64,000 nucleotides of DNA from Microbacterium yannicii (GTDB lineage Bacteria > Actinomycetota > Actinomycetes > Actinomycetales > Microbacteriaceae): assembly GCF_024055635.1 (NCBI RefSeq), contig NZ_JAMXMB010000020.1, positions 1-64,000 on the forward strand, in the 5' to 3' direction. The notes under the pieces were generated by a model. It saw only the letters and a list, made by a program, of their open reading frames with translations. It did no database searches and was not told the origin of the DNA. Below are positions 33,316-43,500 of this stretch, one piece after another; positions within the stretch are counted from its first letter, which is position 1, and each line of letters opens with the position of its first letter. Made by a program: the position numbers and the translations under genes.

Positions 33316-35676
33316 ATGCCTCACAGCTCGGGTTTCGACGTCTCGCCGTGGGGGATCGGCCGGTCGGGGTGGGATCCGCACCGCCAGGCCCGACGCGAGT
33401 CCGTGTTCTCGCTCTCCAACGGCCACATCGGCTGGCGCGGCACGATCGACGAAGGCGACCCGTGCGAAGTTCCCGGCGCCTATCTGAACGGGCTCTTCGA
33501 AGAGCACCCGATGCCGTACGCCGAGGACGGATACGCCTATCCCGAGCACGGCGAGGCGCTGATCAATGCCCCGGACGGCAAGGTGATCCGGCTGCTGGTC
33601 GGAGATGAGCCGCTCGACATCCGTGAGGGGCGGCTCGCGCACCACGAGCAGCGCCTCGACTTCCGCGCCGGGACGCTGCGGCGGGAACTGCGGTGGACGT
33701 CGCCCGCCGGGGACACGGTGCACGTCGAATCGACCCGCCTGGTGTCGCTCACGCACCGCCCGGTCGCCGCGATCGAGTACCGGGTGACCGCCGTCGGCGG
33801 GCCGATCGACCTCACCGTGCTCTCGGAGATCGTGGCAGATGAGCCGCCGCCCCGCGTGCATCCGGACGACCGCGTGATGGAGCCCCTGAAGCACCCGTTC
33901 GAGCCCATCGAGCAGCTCGCCGGCACCTCCGGGGCCACGCTCCTGCTCCGCACTCGACGCAGCGGGATCGGTGTCGCGGTGGCGATGGACCACGTGCTGG
34001 AGGGCGCCGACTGCACCGTCGGCACCGCGGCATCCGACGACGTGGCCCGCACGACGGTGACGACCCGGCTCGCCGCGGGCGACAGCATCCGTCTGGTGAA
34101 GATCGTGGCCCACGAATGGTCGGATGCGCTCACGGATGCTGCACTCCGCGACCGCGTGCAGGCCGCCGTGGCGGCCGCGACGGGGCTCGGCTGGGAAGGG
34201 CTGGCGCGCGAGCAGCGCGATTACCTCGACCGCTTCTGGGACTCCGCTGACATCGTGCTCGAGGGCGACGCGCGCCTGCAGCAGGCGGTGAGGTTCGCGC
34301 TCTTCCAGGTGCTGCAGTCGGCCGCGCGCACCGAGGTCCGCTCGATCCCCGGAAAGGGGCTCACCGGCCCGGGGTACGAGGGGCACACCTTCTGGGACGC
34401 GGAGGCATTCCTGCTGCCCGTGCTCACGTACACGATTCCGGATGCCGCGGCCCACGCCCTGCGCTGGCGGCACTCCACGCTCGACCTGGCGCGGGAGCGG
34501 GCGGAGAAGCTGCATCTGGCCGGCGCGGCGTTCCCCTGGCGGACGGTCAGCGGACGGGAGTGCTCGGGCTACTGGCCCGCCGGCACGATCGCGTTCCACA
34601 TCAACGCCGACATCGCGGTCGCGCTCCTGCGGCATGTGCGTGTCACCGGCGACGCGGACTTCGAGCGCGAGGTGGCGCTCGAGATCCTCGTCGAGACGGC
34701 GCGACTGTGGGTGTCGCTCGGGTATCGCGGTCGCGACGGCGTGTTCCACATCGACGGCATCACCGGGCCGGACGAGTACTCGGCGCTCGTGGACGACAAC
34801 ACGTTCACGAACCTCGCCGCCCGGCGGAACCTGCGGGGCGCCGCCGAGGCCGCGCGCCGGCATCCCGCGGACGCCCGCCGGTTCGGCGTCACGGACGACG
34901 AGATCGGCGCGTGGGAGGGCATCGCCGCCGCGATCGCCGTCCCGGTCGACGAGGAACGGGGCGTGCATCAGCAGTCGGCGGGCTTCACCGACCTCGAGCG
35001 GTGGGACTTCGCCGCCACGTCGCACGACCAGTACCCGCTGCAGGACCACTTCCCCTACTTCGACCTCTACCGCAAGCAGGTGGTGAAGCAGGCCGACCTC
35101 GTGCTGGCGCTCCAGTTCTTCCCCGAGGAGTTCTCGGCCGACGAGACGGCGCGCGCCTTCGCCTACTACGAGGAGCTCACCGTCCGGGATTCGTCGCTCT
35201 CGGCGTCGTCGCAGTCGGTCGTCGCGGCGCGGGTCGGACACCTCGATCTCGCGATCGAGTACCTCCGCGAGGCCGCCACGATCGACCTCGACGATCTGCG
35301 CGACGATGTCGACGACGGCCTGCATGTGGCAGCGCTCGCGGGCGTCTGGTCCGCGGTCGTGTCGGGACTCGGCGGGATGCGGGACGGATGCCGCGACCTG
35401 GCGTTCGCGCCTCGCCTGGCGGCTCCGCTCACGCGGCTGGCCTTCGGCGTCCGCGTGGCCGGATCCGTGCTCCGCGTGGACGTCGGCGCCGACGCGACGA
35501 CCTACGAGCTCGTCGGGGAGGGGACGCTGCGCATCCGTCACTTCGGCGACGTCGTGGACCTCGAACCCGGGACGCCGGTGAGGCTGAACACCCCGCCGCA
35601 GAGCGAACCCGGCCCGCGCCCTTCGCAGCCTCCGGGGCGGTCGCCGCGCGAGGTGCGTGCGGCGTGGGGCGATTAG
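33316..35676 (+). CDS. glycoside hydrolase family 65 protein (disaccharide phosphorylase-like)
   Basis: 786 aa. GH65 members cleave alpha-glucosides such as trehalose, maltose or kojibiose, usually by phosphorolysis to beta-glucose-1-phosphate. The N-terminal beta-sandwich (about 1-260, ESVFSLSNGHIGWRG) precedes the (alpha/alpha)6 barrel. The general acid is Glu487 in ITGPDEYSALVDDNTFTN; phosphate-site residues lie in YRKQVVKQADLVLAL and SSLSASSQSVVAARVG. GHTFWDAEAFLLPVL is also typical. There is no signal peptide, so it acts on cytoplasmic sugar. The usual partner, beta-phosphoglucomutase, is not next to it, so the substrate cannot be read from context. Confidence 0.92.
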   Translation: MPHSSGFDVSPWGIGRSGWDPHRQARRESVFSLSNGHIGWRGTIDEGDPCEVPGAYLNGLFEEHPMPYAEDGYAYPEHGEALINAPDGKVIRLLVGDEPLDIREGRLAHHEQRLDFRAGTLRRELRWTSPAGDTVHVESTRLVSLTHRPVAAIEYRVTAVGGPIDLTVLSEIVADEPPPRVHPDDRVMEPLKHPFEPIEQLAGTSGATLLLRTRRSGIGVAVAMDHVLEGADCTVGTAASDDVARTTVTTRLAAGDSIRLVKIVAHEWSDALTDAALRDRVQAAVAAATGLGWEGLAREQRDYLDRFWDSADIVLEGDARLQQAVRFALFQVLQSAARTEVRSIPGKGLTGPGYEGHTFWDAEAFLLPVLTYTIPDAAAHALRWRHSTLDLARERAEKLHLAGAAFPWRTVSGRECSGYWPAGTIAFHINADIAVALLRHVRVTGDADFEREVALEILVETARLWVSLGYRGRDGVFHIDGITGPDEYSALVDDNTFTNLAARRNLRGAAEAARRHPADARRFGVTDDEIGAWEGIAAAIAVPVDEERGVHQQSAGFTDLERWDFAATSHDQYPLQDHFPYFDLYRKQVVKQADLVLALQFFPEEFSADETARAFAYYEELTVRDSSLSASSQSVVAARVGHLDLAIEYLREAATIDLDDLRDDVDDGLHVAALAGVWSAVVSGLGGMRDGCRDLAFAPRLAAPLTRLAFGVRVAGSVLRVDVGADATTYELVGEGTLRIRHFGDVVDLEPGTPVRLNTPPQSEPGPRPSQPPGRSPREVRAAWGD

Positions 35677-35718
35677 CCGTCACGTCGCCGGCGGCGCTCT
35701 GCTGCGCGCTTCAGGCTG

Positions 35719-37245
35719 TCATGGGTTCGGATCGGGCTGGGGCGCCTCGACCATGACGTCCCAGCGCAGATGGGAGACCGGCGGACCGGCCACGGGCAGC
35801 GCGCTGCGCTCGACCCAGAGGACGGGAGCCCCGTTCGTGTCGCGGGCGAGTCGGGCGCGGCGCCGGACCCGCACGCCCGCGCTCGGGATGGCCCGGATGT
35901 CGAGTTCATGACCGGTGCCGGCGCCCATGCCGGAGGGGCCGCCGATGAGCCGTGACACCGGTCCCGGTCGGGGCTGCGGCACCGGTCCGGTCAGATCGGC
36001 GAGGATCGCCTGCCGCCAGTCCTGCGACCGGGTGTAAGGATGCCAATGAGACGGCAGTGTCGTCATCGGCTCGTAGCGGAACCGCCGCGTGCCGGTGCGC
36101 GTCGTCTCGGCGATGGCCTCCGCCGTCGACGTGTCAGCGAGCAGCTCGGCGCCGTCCGCCCGCAGCTCGGCCGCCCAAGCCATGTTGGCGTCCTCATCGA
36201 CGCCGATCACGATGTCGTCGAGGGGTGGACCGCTGTGCGACGCGACGGCGACCGGCCACACCACGAGGTCGGTCGCGGCGAGGCCTCGGACGAAGTACAG
36301 CGACCACCCGCCGGGTCCTTCGGTCGGCGGGGCGGCGAGATCGTGCGTCTCACCGAACGAATCGGTCACCCGTACGACGGCTCCGAGACGCGCGAGCACC
36401 CCTGCCGTCGGGGGCGCCGTGCCGCCGACCGGGTCGGATCCGGCCGGCACGGGGAACACGAACCAGTCCTCCGCGTCCGAGACCGCGAGATCCGACAGCA
36501 GCATGGTCGCCAGATGCGAGCGATCTGGGGCGAACGCTCCGAGGTCGACGGCGGCGTCCTCGATCTGCCACCAGCGCGGATGGGGCGCACCGGGGAAGGT
36601 GAGACGTGTGGGAACGACCTCCGCCTCCAACGGCGCGTCGCCGACAGGGACGCCTGCGGCCTCAGCGGTGTCGACGCTGAACCAGTCGACGTCGCCGCCG
36701 CGGTGCTCGCGCACCTCGAGACCCATGTCGCCGGCCGCGAAGGTGGCGCTGTACGACAGGTCGCGTCGCGAGAAGCGGTCGGGCGGCGGCGAGGGCACGC
36801 CGAGCTCATCCCAGATGGCGTCACCGGCGAGGAGTCCCGCTTCGAAGACCGCCTGGCCGTCGACCGCATCCGCGAGGGCCTCGTACGGTGCCGGGAGCGG
36901 TCCGAAGCGGACGCCGTCGAGATCCTCCGGCGGCAGCAGCGGAGCGGCAGCGCGCCCGGCCCGTGCCCGTCTTCCGATCGTCCACCACTCGCCGGGTTCG
37001 GCCTCGATGAGGGCCTCGCCGGGGATCACGGTGGGATCGAGGTGCGGACGCGCGGCGTCGTAGCGGAGCGGGATCTGCTGCGGGGTGAGCGTCACCCGGA
37101 CGGGGGAGGAGGCATCCTCGCCCTGGAACTCGCCGAGCTCCCACTGCCGCGCGAGGAACCACACCGGGTCGGCGACCTCGGCGCGCAGCCCGAGCTCGGG
37201 GTCGGTGCGGCCGGGCTCGAACCAGGCTCGCCGGAGATTCGTCAT
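35719..37245 (-). CDS. uncharacterised protein A of the Hcp-associated cluster
   Basis: 508 aa. The ATG at 37245 overlaps the stop of the upstream 1218-aa gene (ATGA) and has AGGGATGG at good spacing; the ATG at 37254 would add three residues. I recognise no enzyme family. Features: an N-terminal segment MTNLRRAWFEPGRTDPELGLRAEVADPVWFLARQWELGEFQGEDASSPV, which looks like the most conserved part, a low-helix, Trp- and Pro-rich body with many short beta-like stretches, and a Tyr/Trp motif MTTLPSHWHPYTRSQDW near residue 415. There is no signal peptide, membrane segment or cysteine cluster. It is the last gene of the four-gene operon and is presumably a structural partner of the other large proteins. 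Confidence 0.7.
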   Translation of the reverse strand: MTNLRRAWFEPGRTDPELGLRAEVADPVWFLARQWELGEFQGEDASSPVRVTLTPQQIPLRYDAARPHLDPTVIPGEALIEAEPGEWWTIGRRARAGRAAAPLLPPEDLDGVRFGPLPAPYEALADAVDGQAVFEAGLLAGDAIWDELGVPSPPPDRFSRRDLSYSATFAAGDMGLEVREHRGGDVDWFSVDTAEAAGVPVGDAPLEAEVVPTRLTFPGAPHPRWWQIEDAAVDLGAFAPDRSHLATMLLSDLAVSDAEDWFVFPVPAGSDPVGGTAPPTAGVLARLGAVVRVTDSFGETHDLAAPPTEGPGGWSLYFVRGLAATDLVVWPVAVASHSGPPLDDIVIGVDEDANMAWAAELRADGAELLADTSTAEAIAETTRTGTRRFRYEPMTTLPSHWHPYTRSQDWRQAILADLTGPVPQPRPGPVSRLIGGPSGMGAGTGHELDIRAIPSAGVRVRRRARLARDTNGAPVLWVERSALPVAGPPVSHLRWDVMVEAPQPDPNP

Positions 37246-40200
37246 GTCGGCCATCCCTGCCTGATGTCGACCGGCGGATCTGCCTGCACGATCGGCGACG
37301 GCGTCGCCCACGGAAGTCCCTCGCGATCGGTGGGACGTGCGGCGCGCGCCAGCGCGAGCCGTCGCACCTGCATGACGACGCGCAGCAGCGCCTCGCCTTC
37401 GAGCGGACGATCAGGGTCGGGCGGCACCGCCACCAGCACGGCGTTCGGAGCGCGGGTCTTGGGGGCGTTGAAGCCGAAGGCCGCCTGCGTGACGTGGTGC
37501 TGCGACGGCACCGAGTCGACCCAGCGATCCAGGAGCGCGAGACCGACGCGTGCCGAGGCTCCGGCCACCTCGGGGCCGTACGCGATGCGCACGGGGCCGG
37601 TCCTGCTCCACGGCTCGGCTGCGGGAGCGTCGATCGCCGCGGGCCACGGCTGCGCGGCGGTGAGCTGGTGCGCCTCGAGCGCCGCGACCCGGGGCCGGAC
37701 GGCTGCGACGATCTCGAGCCACTCGGCGTCGAGCCTGCCGTCGGCCACCGCGACCCACGGCGGCAGCAGTCCGCGATCGACCACGGGGACGACGGGCAGA
37801 TGCCGCCGCCCCACGAGGGTGCGCAGCTGATCCTGCAGCGCCGGGATCGACGCGGGCTCGTCGTCCGTCTCGTCGATTCGTGCGGCGAAGGCCGCCGCGG
37901 CCTCCGCCCGCCGGTCGCCGGCGGTCCAGTCCTCCGTCACCTCGTGCAGCTCCAGCTTCCACCGCTCGGCGAGATCCGTGACCGTGGCATCCGTCACGAC
38001 ATCGACTTCATCGGTGAGCGCCGCCCGCAGCGTCTCGGCGCGGGCCAGAAGCTGGGCCCGCCGATCCTTCAGGCTCTGCATCATCGCGGGCACGATGGCG
38101 GGGTGATCGTCCATTCCGTCCGGCGCCGCTTCCGACCCGCCCAGGAGCCGGAGCGCACCGGAGACGACGGGATCGGCGAGATCGTCGATCGCGTCCCCCG
38201 CGAGGGCGTGGAAGACCGGGTCGGCGACGGCGACGGGGTCCGCCCCGGGTGCCGCGGGCTGACCGGCCGGCAGCACGAGCCAGCACGAGACCGGGACGGT
38301 GGTCGCCTCGCGCGGGGTGCGGATGCCGAGCAGCTCCACCGGCGTCGCCAGTCCGGCGGCCGCCTCCATGGCGGCGCCGCCGGCTTCGGGGCTGCGCGTG
38401 ACGAGAGCATGCACGCCATCGACGAGAAGCAGATCGGCGTAGGCGTCGAGGACGTCATCCAGCGGCGCGAGCCGGTCTCCGAGGTCGGCCGGCAGGCCGG
38501 GCGGGAGCTTGTTCGCCCGCACGGCGTCCAGCACTGCAGCGCCGTCGCACACGCGACGGGTCACGTCGTCGGTCCCGGCCGTCTCGCCGGTCGTCGGGAA
38601 CGCACGCCGCAGCATCCTCACGTCGTTCGGGTCCCCCGCCACCGCCTCGACCTCCAGACCGAGCGCCTCGAACGGATGCACGCCGAGCCGCACGCGCTCA
38701 TTGAGTCGGATGGCGGCGCGCACCTTGTCGGCGGTCAACGTCAGGTCCCAGCGGCCCTCGTCTCTCGTGCGCACCGCGGCATCGCGCAGCACCGCGGCCA
38801 CCTGCGCCTGGGCGAACGAGGGGGCGTGCAGCAGACCGGCCTCGGTCGGGCCCGGCGGAAGACCCGGGCGTGCCGGAGACCACGGCTGCGGGCGATCCAC
38901 CCAGCCGTATGCGCCGAGGAGGAACGGCGCGCCCGCGTTCGCCATGAGCCCGGCACGCCGTGCGGCCATGCCCATCAGCCACGGATCGGCGCGGAAAGAG
39001 GCGGCGTCGAGCGCGGCCTTGATGCCGCGGAGCGTGTCGGCGGGGTTGTTGCGGTACTCCTCGATGAGTTCCTTCAGCGCTTCGCGCACCGCATCGAACC
39101 GGCGGACGATGAGCTCGCCCTCCCGACCCGACCCTGCAACGAAACCGATCGCGTCGTCCGACCCGCGCATGACCGTGTTCGGATAGTCGTCGTCCAGCGG
39201 AATCCGCCGACCGGGATCGGGAGTGATTCCGGCGTCGAGGTCCAGCGCCGCGCGCCCCACCGTGGCGCGCGCGATGATGAGCGCCTCGCGCAGGAGGTGA
39301 CCCAACAGCCCGAACTCGACGTGCTCGCCGAAGTAGAGCGGTTCGGGGTGCTCGTCGAGCATCTCGAAGAGGCGATCGGGGTCGGGCTCCTCGTCGCGCG
39401 GCGGACCGGGAAGGTGCCGCCGTGCGCCCGCGGCGGTGAGAGCCGAGAACGCGAACGGCGAACCGTGCCACGCACGTGCCGTCGACCGGTCATAGCCGGT
39501 CGCGTGGCTCACGACCAGGCCCTGCGCGATCTGCTGGGCCTGCACGGTCGGCAGGTCGTCCACGCGGCGGACCCGCCAGAACATCGACGGTGCGTGCCGT
39601 CCGTGCAGGGCGAGGAGTGTGGCGGAATCCGCGCCGACGACGGGCGAGGCATCCGGAACCGTCGTCGCCGCTGCGGCGGCGCGGGCCGCTCCGTCGCGCC
39701 AGGGCACCGCCCACTGCACGAGCGACCGCTCGACATCGCTCGCCATGGGATCGTCGCCCGGAGCATCCTGCCAGCGCACGTCGAGATCGCCGGGCCCGGG
39801 CAGGTCGGCGTCGCCGAAGTCCGACGTCGGCAGCAGCCCGTACGGCTGATCGCCGACGCGGACCGCCGGCCACGGGCCCTGCACGGCGAGCGTGCGCGCA
39901 GCCCATTCGGCCAGGTCGGGCTCGGCTGTCGAGCCCGCGATCGTCCCGACGACGTCGCGGATCGTGCGGCCCCAGAGCACGGGCCAGAGCCCCCGCACCG
40001 CGAGAGCGGCCGCCCGGCCATGCCCGGACTCACCACCGGGAAGGGGCAGCATGGGTGTGCCGGCTCCCGTGTCCGCACCGAAAGCGCGGAGCACGTCGAC
40101 CGTGCCCGGCTGCTCGGTCCCGTCGACGTCGAGCAGCGGGAGCCAGGTCTCCGGGTCGTCGGCGAGCGGCGCCGCGTCCCGACCCGCGACCGTGTTCGTC

Positions 40201-40898
40201 GGTGTGCCCTGCGCCACCACTCCGAGTCGACCGGCCGCGGCGTGCGACGCGAGCAGATCGGCAGCGGGCGTGTCGCCTGCGCCCACGACGACGAGGGCTC
40301 TCAGCGTGTCGACCTCGCTCTGGGTCAGGGCGAGTTCGGTCGCGAGCCCGACATCCCTGGCGCGCTCGTAGTCGAGCCACCACAGGCGGGGCAGCGTGCG
40401 GTCGTGAGGCTCGAGGGGCCCGAAGCCCAGCTCCGCCGCGATCTGCGCGCGGTCCACCGCGAGGGTGTCGGCCAGCCGCGTGCCGCCGTCGAGCACCAGC
40501 CACACGTCCAGCGCCTCGGGCAGCCCGAGCGGCGTCCTGACCTCGGCCGTCCTCGCCGCCGCCTGGGCGGAGCGATCGGCGACGCGGCGCGGCATCCCGT
40601 TCGGCCCCGCCTCGACCGTCGTCGCGGTTCGCCACAACCACCAGGCACGCCGCCCGCCCAGCGAGGCCGCGACGGATCGGAAGGCCGCGTCGGCGGCGGG
40701 CGCCGGGTCGGCAGCCGGGTCGATGGCGGCGAGCGCGTCTTCGAGGATGTCGAGCTCCTCGCCGAGAGGCGCCGCCGGCGGACGTGCGAGGGCGACGTCA
40801 TCGGGATACGCCCGCAGCCGCAGGATCCAGCCGCCGGCGCCGTCTGCCTGGAAACGGGTCTCGAGGCGCAGTGGGGTGAGGACTTCGACGCGCGTCAT
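37242..40898 (-). CDS. uncharacterised 1218-aa protein B of the Hcp-associated cluster
   Basis: 1218 aa; start overlaps the stop of gene C (ATGA). No catalytic signature is visible. The N-terminus (VEVLTPLRLETRF, WILRLRAYPDDVALARP) and a later region (FLLGAYGWVDRPQPWSP, LLHAPSFAQAQVAAVLRDA, KVRAAIRLNERVRLGVHPFEALG, about residues 660-780) resemble, from memory, conserved blocks of large uncharacterised bacterial proteins found near similar genes. Soluble, acidic and rich in Ala, Asp, Pro and Trp; no signal peptide or membrane helix. Size and coupling to genes A, C and D point to a scaffold or structural role in a multi-protein assembly. This is inference. Confidence 0.7.
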   Translation of the reverse strand: MTRVEVLTPLRLETRFQADGAGGWILRLRAYPDDVALARPPAAPLGEELDILEDALAAIDPAADPAPAADAAFRSVAASLGGRRAWWLWRTATTVEAGPNGMPRRVADRSAQAAARTAEVRTPLGLPEALDVWLVLDGGTRLADTLAVDRAQIAAELGFGPLEPHDRTLPRLWWLDYERARDVGLATELALTQSEVDTLRALVVVGAGDTPAADLLASHAAAGRLGVVAQGTPTNTVAGRDAAPLADDPETWLPLLDVDGTEQPGTVDVLRAFGADTGAGTPMLPLPGGESGHGRAAALAVRGLWPVLWGRTIRDVVGTIAGSTAEPDLAEWAARTLAVQGPWPAVRVGDQPYGLLPTSDFGDADLPGPGDLDVRWQDAPGDDPMASDVERSLVQWAVPWRDGAARAAAAATTVPDASPVVGADSATLLALHGRHAPSMFWRVRRVDDLPTVQAQQIAQGLVVSHATGYDRSTARAWHGSPFAFSALTAAGARRHLPGPPRDEEPDPDRLFEMLDEHPEPLYFGEHVEFGLLGHLLREALIIARATVGRAALDLDAGITPDPGRRIPLDDDYPNTVMRGSDDAIGFVAGSGREGELIVRRFDAVREALKELIEEYRNNPADTLRGIKAALDAASFRADPWLMGMAARRAGLMANAGAPFLLGAYGWVDRPQPWSPARPGLPPGPTEAGLLHAPSFAQAQVAAVLRDAAVRTRDEGRWDLTLTADKVRAAIRLNERVRLGVHPFEALGLEVEAVAGDPNDVRMLRRAFPTTGETAGTDDVTRRVCDGAAVLDAVRANKLPPGLPADLGDRLAPLDDVLDAYADLLLVDGVHALVTRSPEAGGAAMEAAAGLATPVELLGIRTPREATTVPVSCWLVLPAGQPAAPGADPVAVADPVFHALAGDAIDDLADPVVSGALRLLGGSEAAPDGMDDHPAIVPAMMQSLKDRRAQLLARAETLRAALTDEVDVVTDATVTDLAERWKLELHEVTEDWTAGDRRAEAAAAFAARIDETDDEPASIPALQDQLRTLVGRRHLPVVPVVDRGLLPPWVAVADGRLDAEWLEIVAAVRPRVAALEAHQLTAAQPWPAAIDAPAAEPWSRTGPVRIAYGPEVAGASARVGLALLDRWVDSVPSQHHVTQAAFGFNAPKTRAPNAVLVAVPPDPDRPLEGEALLRVVMQVRRLALARAARPTDREGLPWATPSPIVQADPPVDIRQGWPT

Positions 40899-43498
40899 GC
40901 GAGAGGTCCGATCAGCACGCGCACCGGGAGAGCGAAGCGTCGGTGGGCGAAGTCGCCGCTGTGGTCCTCCGTCGCGGCGATGCCCGCGGCGGGGGCGTGG
41001 GCGAATCGATAGCCGGCGGGCGGTTCTTCGAGCACGACCCAGTGGTGGGCGAGCTCGGCGATGGGCACGGGGAACCCGAAGAATGTGACCTCGGGCCCGA
41101 TCGTGCCGGTGAACGTGAAGTCGACGCGGCGCGGCCGTGCGAGTGCGACGTTCTCATCAGGGGGATCGTCCCAGTCGGGTGCACCGCCCGGTGCCGTGCG
41201 GGCGTCGTAGAGATAGACGACCGTCGTCGGGTACCGCGTGAAGATCGGCGAGCGGAAGACCACCACCGCCTCGCTGCTGCGCCCGCTCGGAGTCAGTCCC
41301 GGATCCCCGAGCGCCGACCCGTCGGGCCACTGGCGGATGGGACGGATGTCGTGCACGGCGTCCGGGTCGCCACCCGGCGTGCGATCCGTGCGCTGCCAGA
41401 AGCGCCGCAGCGGCGAGCTCCGGGCCCGCATCGGAACGTTGCGCCACCGCAGCTCCGCCGCGGCCTGGCGGTTCGCGCCGACGAGGAGGGCCTCGACGAA
41501 CAGCGGGTTCGTCTCGACGGCGATCACCTCGTGCGTCGCGAGGTCGCCGACGCCCGGCAGCATCCAGTCCGGCGAGGCCGTCGAGAGGAAGCTCCACAGC
41601 GGGATGTCGAGCTCCGGCTCCACCTCGAGCGGGCGCATCGATCGCACGCCGGGGAGGGTGGCGTAGACCCTGACAGCGGCCGGCGGCTCGGGCACCGTGG
41701 GATCGATCGCGCCGGAGACCAGTCCTCCCAGCCGGCCCACGTCGACGGGTTCGCACCGGGGCGCGAACTCGTCGGGCGTCTCCTCCCACGCTGCATCAGG
41801 CTCCGGCAACGCCGGGAAGTCACGGGAGTCGAGCAGCCGATTCAGCAGCTCTTCGTCGACCCGGCCGTCAGGCCCGGGTTGCATCGCCGACAGGACGGCG
41901 GCGAGGCCCGCGGGATCGACCGCCCCGTCGCTGAGCAGCCGGTCGGTGACGCTCTCGGCCAAACCGGGATCGTCGGTCGCCGCATGGACCGCCTCCTTCG
42001 CACGGCGCAGCGGATCAGGTTCGGGATCCGGATGCTGCCGCCCGAGCACGTCCTCTGGATCCGTCGGGTCGGGGCAGCCGGCAGCGACGGAGACGAGTGC
42101 GGCGACGCCCGACTGGCCGGGCGCGGCGAGCGAGGACCGTGCGGTGCCCGGCCGCAGCGCGCGCCGTGCGGCCGACGAGAACAGCGCGGGCGCGAGCTGC
42201 GGCGAAGTGGGACCACCCGGGTCGTCGATGTGGCGCACCCCCACGGCGCCGAGAACCGTCGTGCTGCCGACGCCCCCGGCCGGGAGGCGGCCGAGCGCCG
42301 GCGCGAGCACGGCGAGGGCCTGCGCGGGGTCGGCGGGCACACGTCGACGCCACAGCGATCGACTCGCCCACACGCCGAGTGCGAGCGCGCGGATGCGCTC
42401 GGCCGCCGAGGTCGTGTCGCCGAGCCTCACCGCGGCGGCGTCCGCGATACGGTCCTGCCAGGCGATCGCGGTCCACGCGCCGAGTCCCGCGGCGCCGCGC
42501 AGCCGCGGATCATCGGTCAGCTGCGCCGGCCAGCTCCCGGCGGCGGCCGGCGCGGCTTCGAGTGGTCGGAACGCCCCGGGATAGTCCGGCGCGGTGATGA
42601 CGTCCCGTCCGTCCGGCGAGACGATCGGGGTCTGCAGCGCGGCCACGTCGGCGGCGACCTCGGCCGGAGGAGGCGCGTCGGCGGGGTCGGGCGGAGGGTC
42701 GGCGGGCACGCGGAGGGCACCGGCGGCCGACAGGACAACAGCGGGGTCGCCGGTGCGCGGACGGTACTCGACGTCGGCTCGTCCGAACGGGCGGCCGCCG
42801 CGGAGGGCCAGCTCAGCCAGATCTGCCTTGCGGAGCTTCTTCGCCAGCCCGGGGAAGTCGCCCTCCGCGCCGGTGCGGAACTCCCACCGGTCGTAGCACG
42901 GCAGCGTGACGGCCGCTGCGCCCGACCAGGCGGCCGATCCGTCGGCGGTGAAAGCGGGCACCACGACCGCGAGGTAGGACGTGTCGGGTGAGAGCTGCGC
43001 CGGGCTCACCAGGCGCGAGCGCTCGAACGCGCCCACGGTGTGCACGTGCGCCCACGCCCACGAGCCGTCGAGCCCGTGCGTGGCCTGGATGGCGGGCGAG
43101 AGCCGCACCGAGCCGTCGGGGCGGGTGGAGATGCCCTCAGCTCCCTGCACTCCCACGATCAGGGCCAGCCAGGGGGCCAGCCGCTCGCCGGACGGATGCT
43201 GCGGCGTGTAGCGCCAGGGCAGGTCGCTCTCTGCGAACTCCACGTGGGCGAGCTTCTCGGACTCGGCGTCGTCGGCGCCGGGAGAGGGGTAGCGCCTGAC
43301 GATGGCTCCCGGGGTGAGCCGGGCGACGTCCCCGGGTCCCATGAGCTGGAACTCCGCCTGGACGGTGCGCGGGTCCGACCCGTCGAGGTTCGCGATCCCG
43401 ATGTCGACCTTCGCCGACAGCCGGCCGCCCTCCGCCGCTCCCGCCTTCACCCGCAGCGGCCGATCGAACCTGCCGAAGTACTGGCCCGTGATCGCCAT
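40895..43498 (-). CDS. uncharacterised 867-aa protein C of the Hcp-associated cluster
   Basis: 867 aa from the ATG at 43498, two bases after the gene D stop. The longer open frame towards 44920 is antisense-type shadow over gene D. The N-terminal 150 residues hold a striking block, DLPWRYTPQHPSGERLAPWLALIVG, which I have the impression is conserved in homologous uncharacterised proteins. The middle (about 280-560) is Ala/Pro-rich and helical; the C-terminal part (about 600-867) is beta-rich with LPGVRSMRPLEVEPELDIPLWSFL and VNFTFTGT-like strands. No enzyme motif, signal peptide or membrane segment is seen. Coupled to B by ATGA. Confidence 0.7.
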   Translation of the reverse strand: MAITGQYFGRFDRPLRVKAGAAEGGRLSAKVDIGIANLDGSDPRTVQAEFQLMGPGDVARLTPGAIVRRYPSPGADDAESEKLAHVEFAESDLPWRYTPQHPSGERLAPWLALIVGVQGAEGISTRPDGSVRLSPAIQATHGLDGSWAWAHVHTVGAFERSRLVSPAQLSPDTSYLAVVVPAFTADGSAAWSGAAAVTLPCYDRWEFRTGAEGDFPGLAKKLRKADLAELALRGGRPFGRADVEYRPRTGDPAVVLSAAGALRVPADPPPDPADAPPPAEVAADVAALQTPIVSPDGRDVITAPDYPGAFRPLEAAPAAAGSWPAQLTDDPRLRGAAGLGAWTAIAWQDRIADAAAVRLGDTTSAAERIRALALGVWASRSLWRRRVPADPAQALAVLAPALGRLPAGGVGSTTVLGAVGVRHIDDPGGPTSPQLAPALFSSAARRALRPGTARSSLAAPGQSGVAALVSVAAGCPDPTDPEDVLGRQHPDPEPDPLRRAKEAVHAATDDPGLAESVTDRLLSDGAVDPAGLAAVLSAMQPGPDGRVDEELLNRLLDSRDFPALPEPDAAWEETPDEFAPRCEPVDVGRLGGLVSGAIDPTVPEPPAAVRVYATLPGVRSMRPLEVEPELDIPLWSFLSTASPDWMLPGVGDLATHEVIAVETNPLFVEALLVGANRQAAAELRWRNVPMRARSSPLRRFWQRTDRTPGGDPDAVHDIRPIRQWPDGSALGDPGLTPSGRSSEAVVVFRSPIFTRYPTTVVYLYDARTAPGGAPDWDDPPDENVALARPRRVDFTFTGTIGPEVTFFGFPVPIAELAHHWVVLEEPPAGYRFAHAPAAGIAATEDHSGDFAHRRFALPVRVLIGPLA

Positions 43499-43500
43499 CG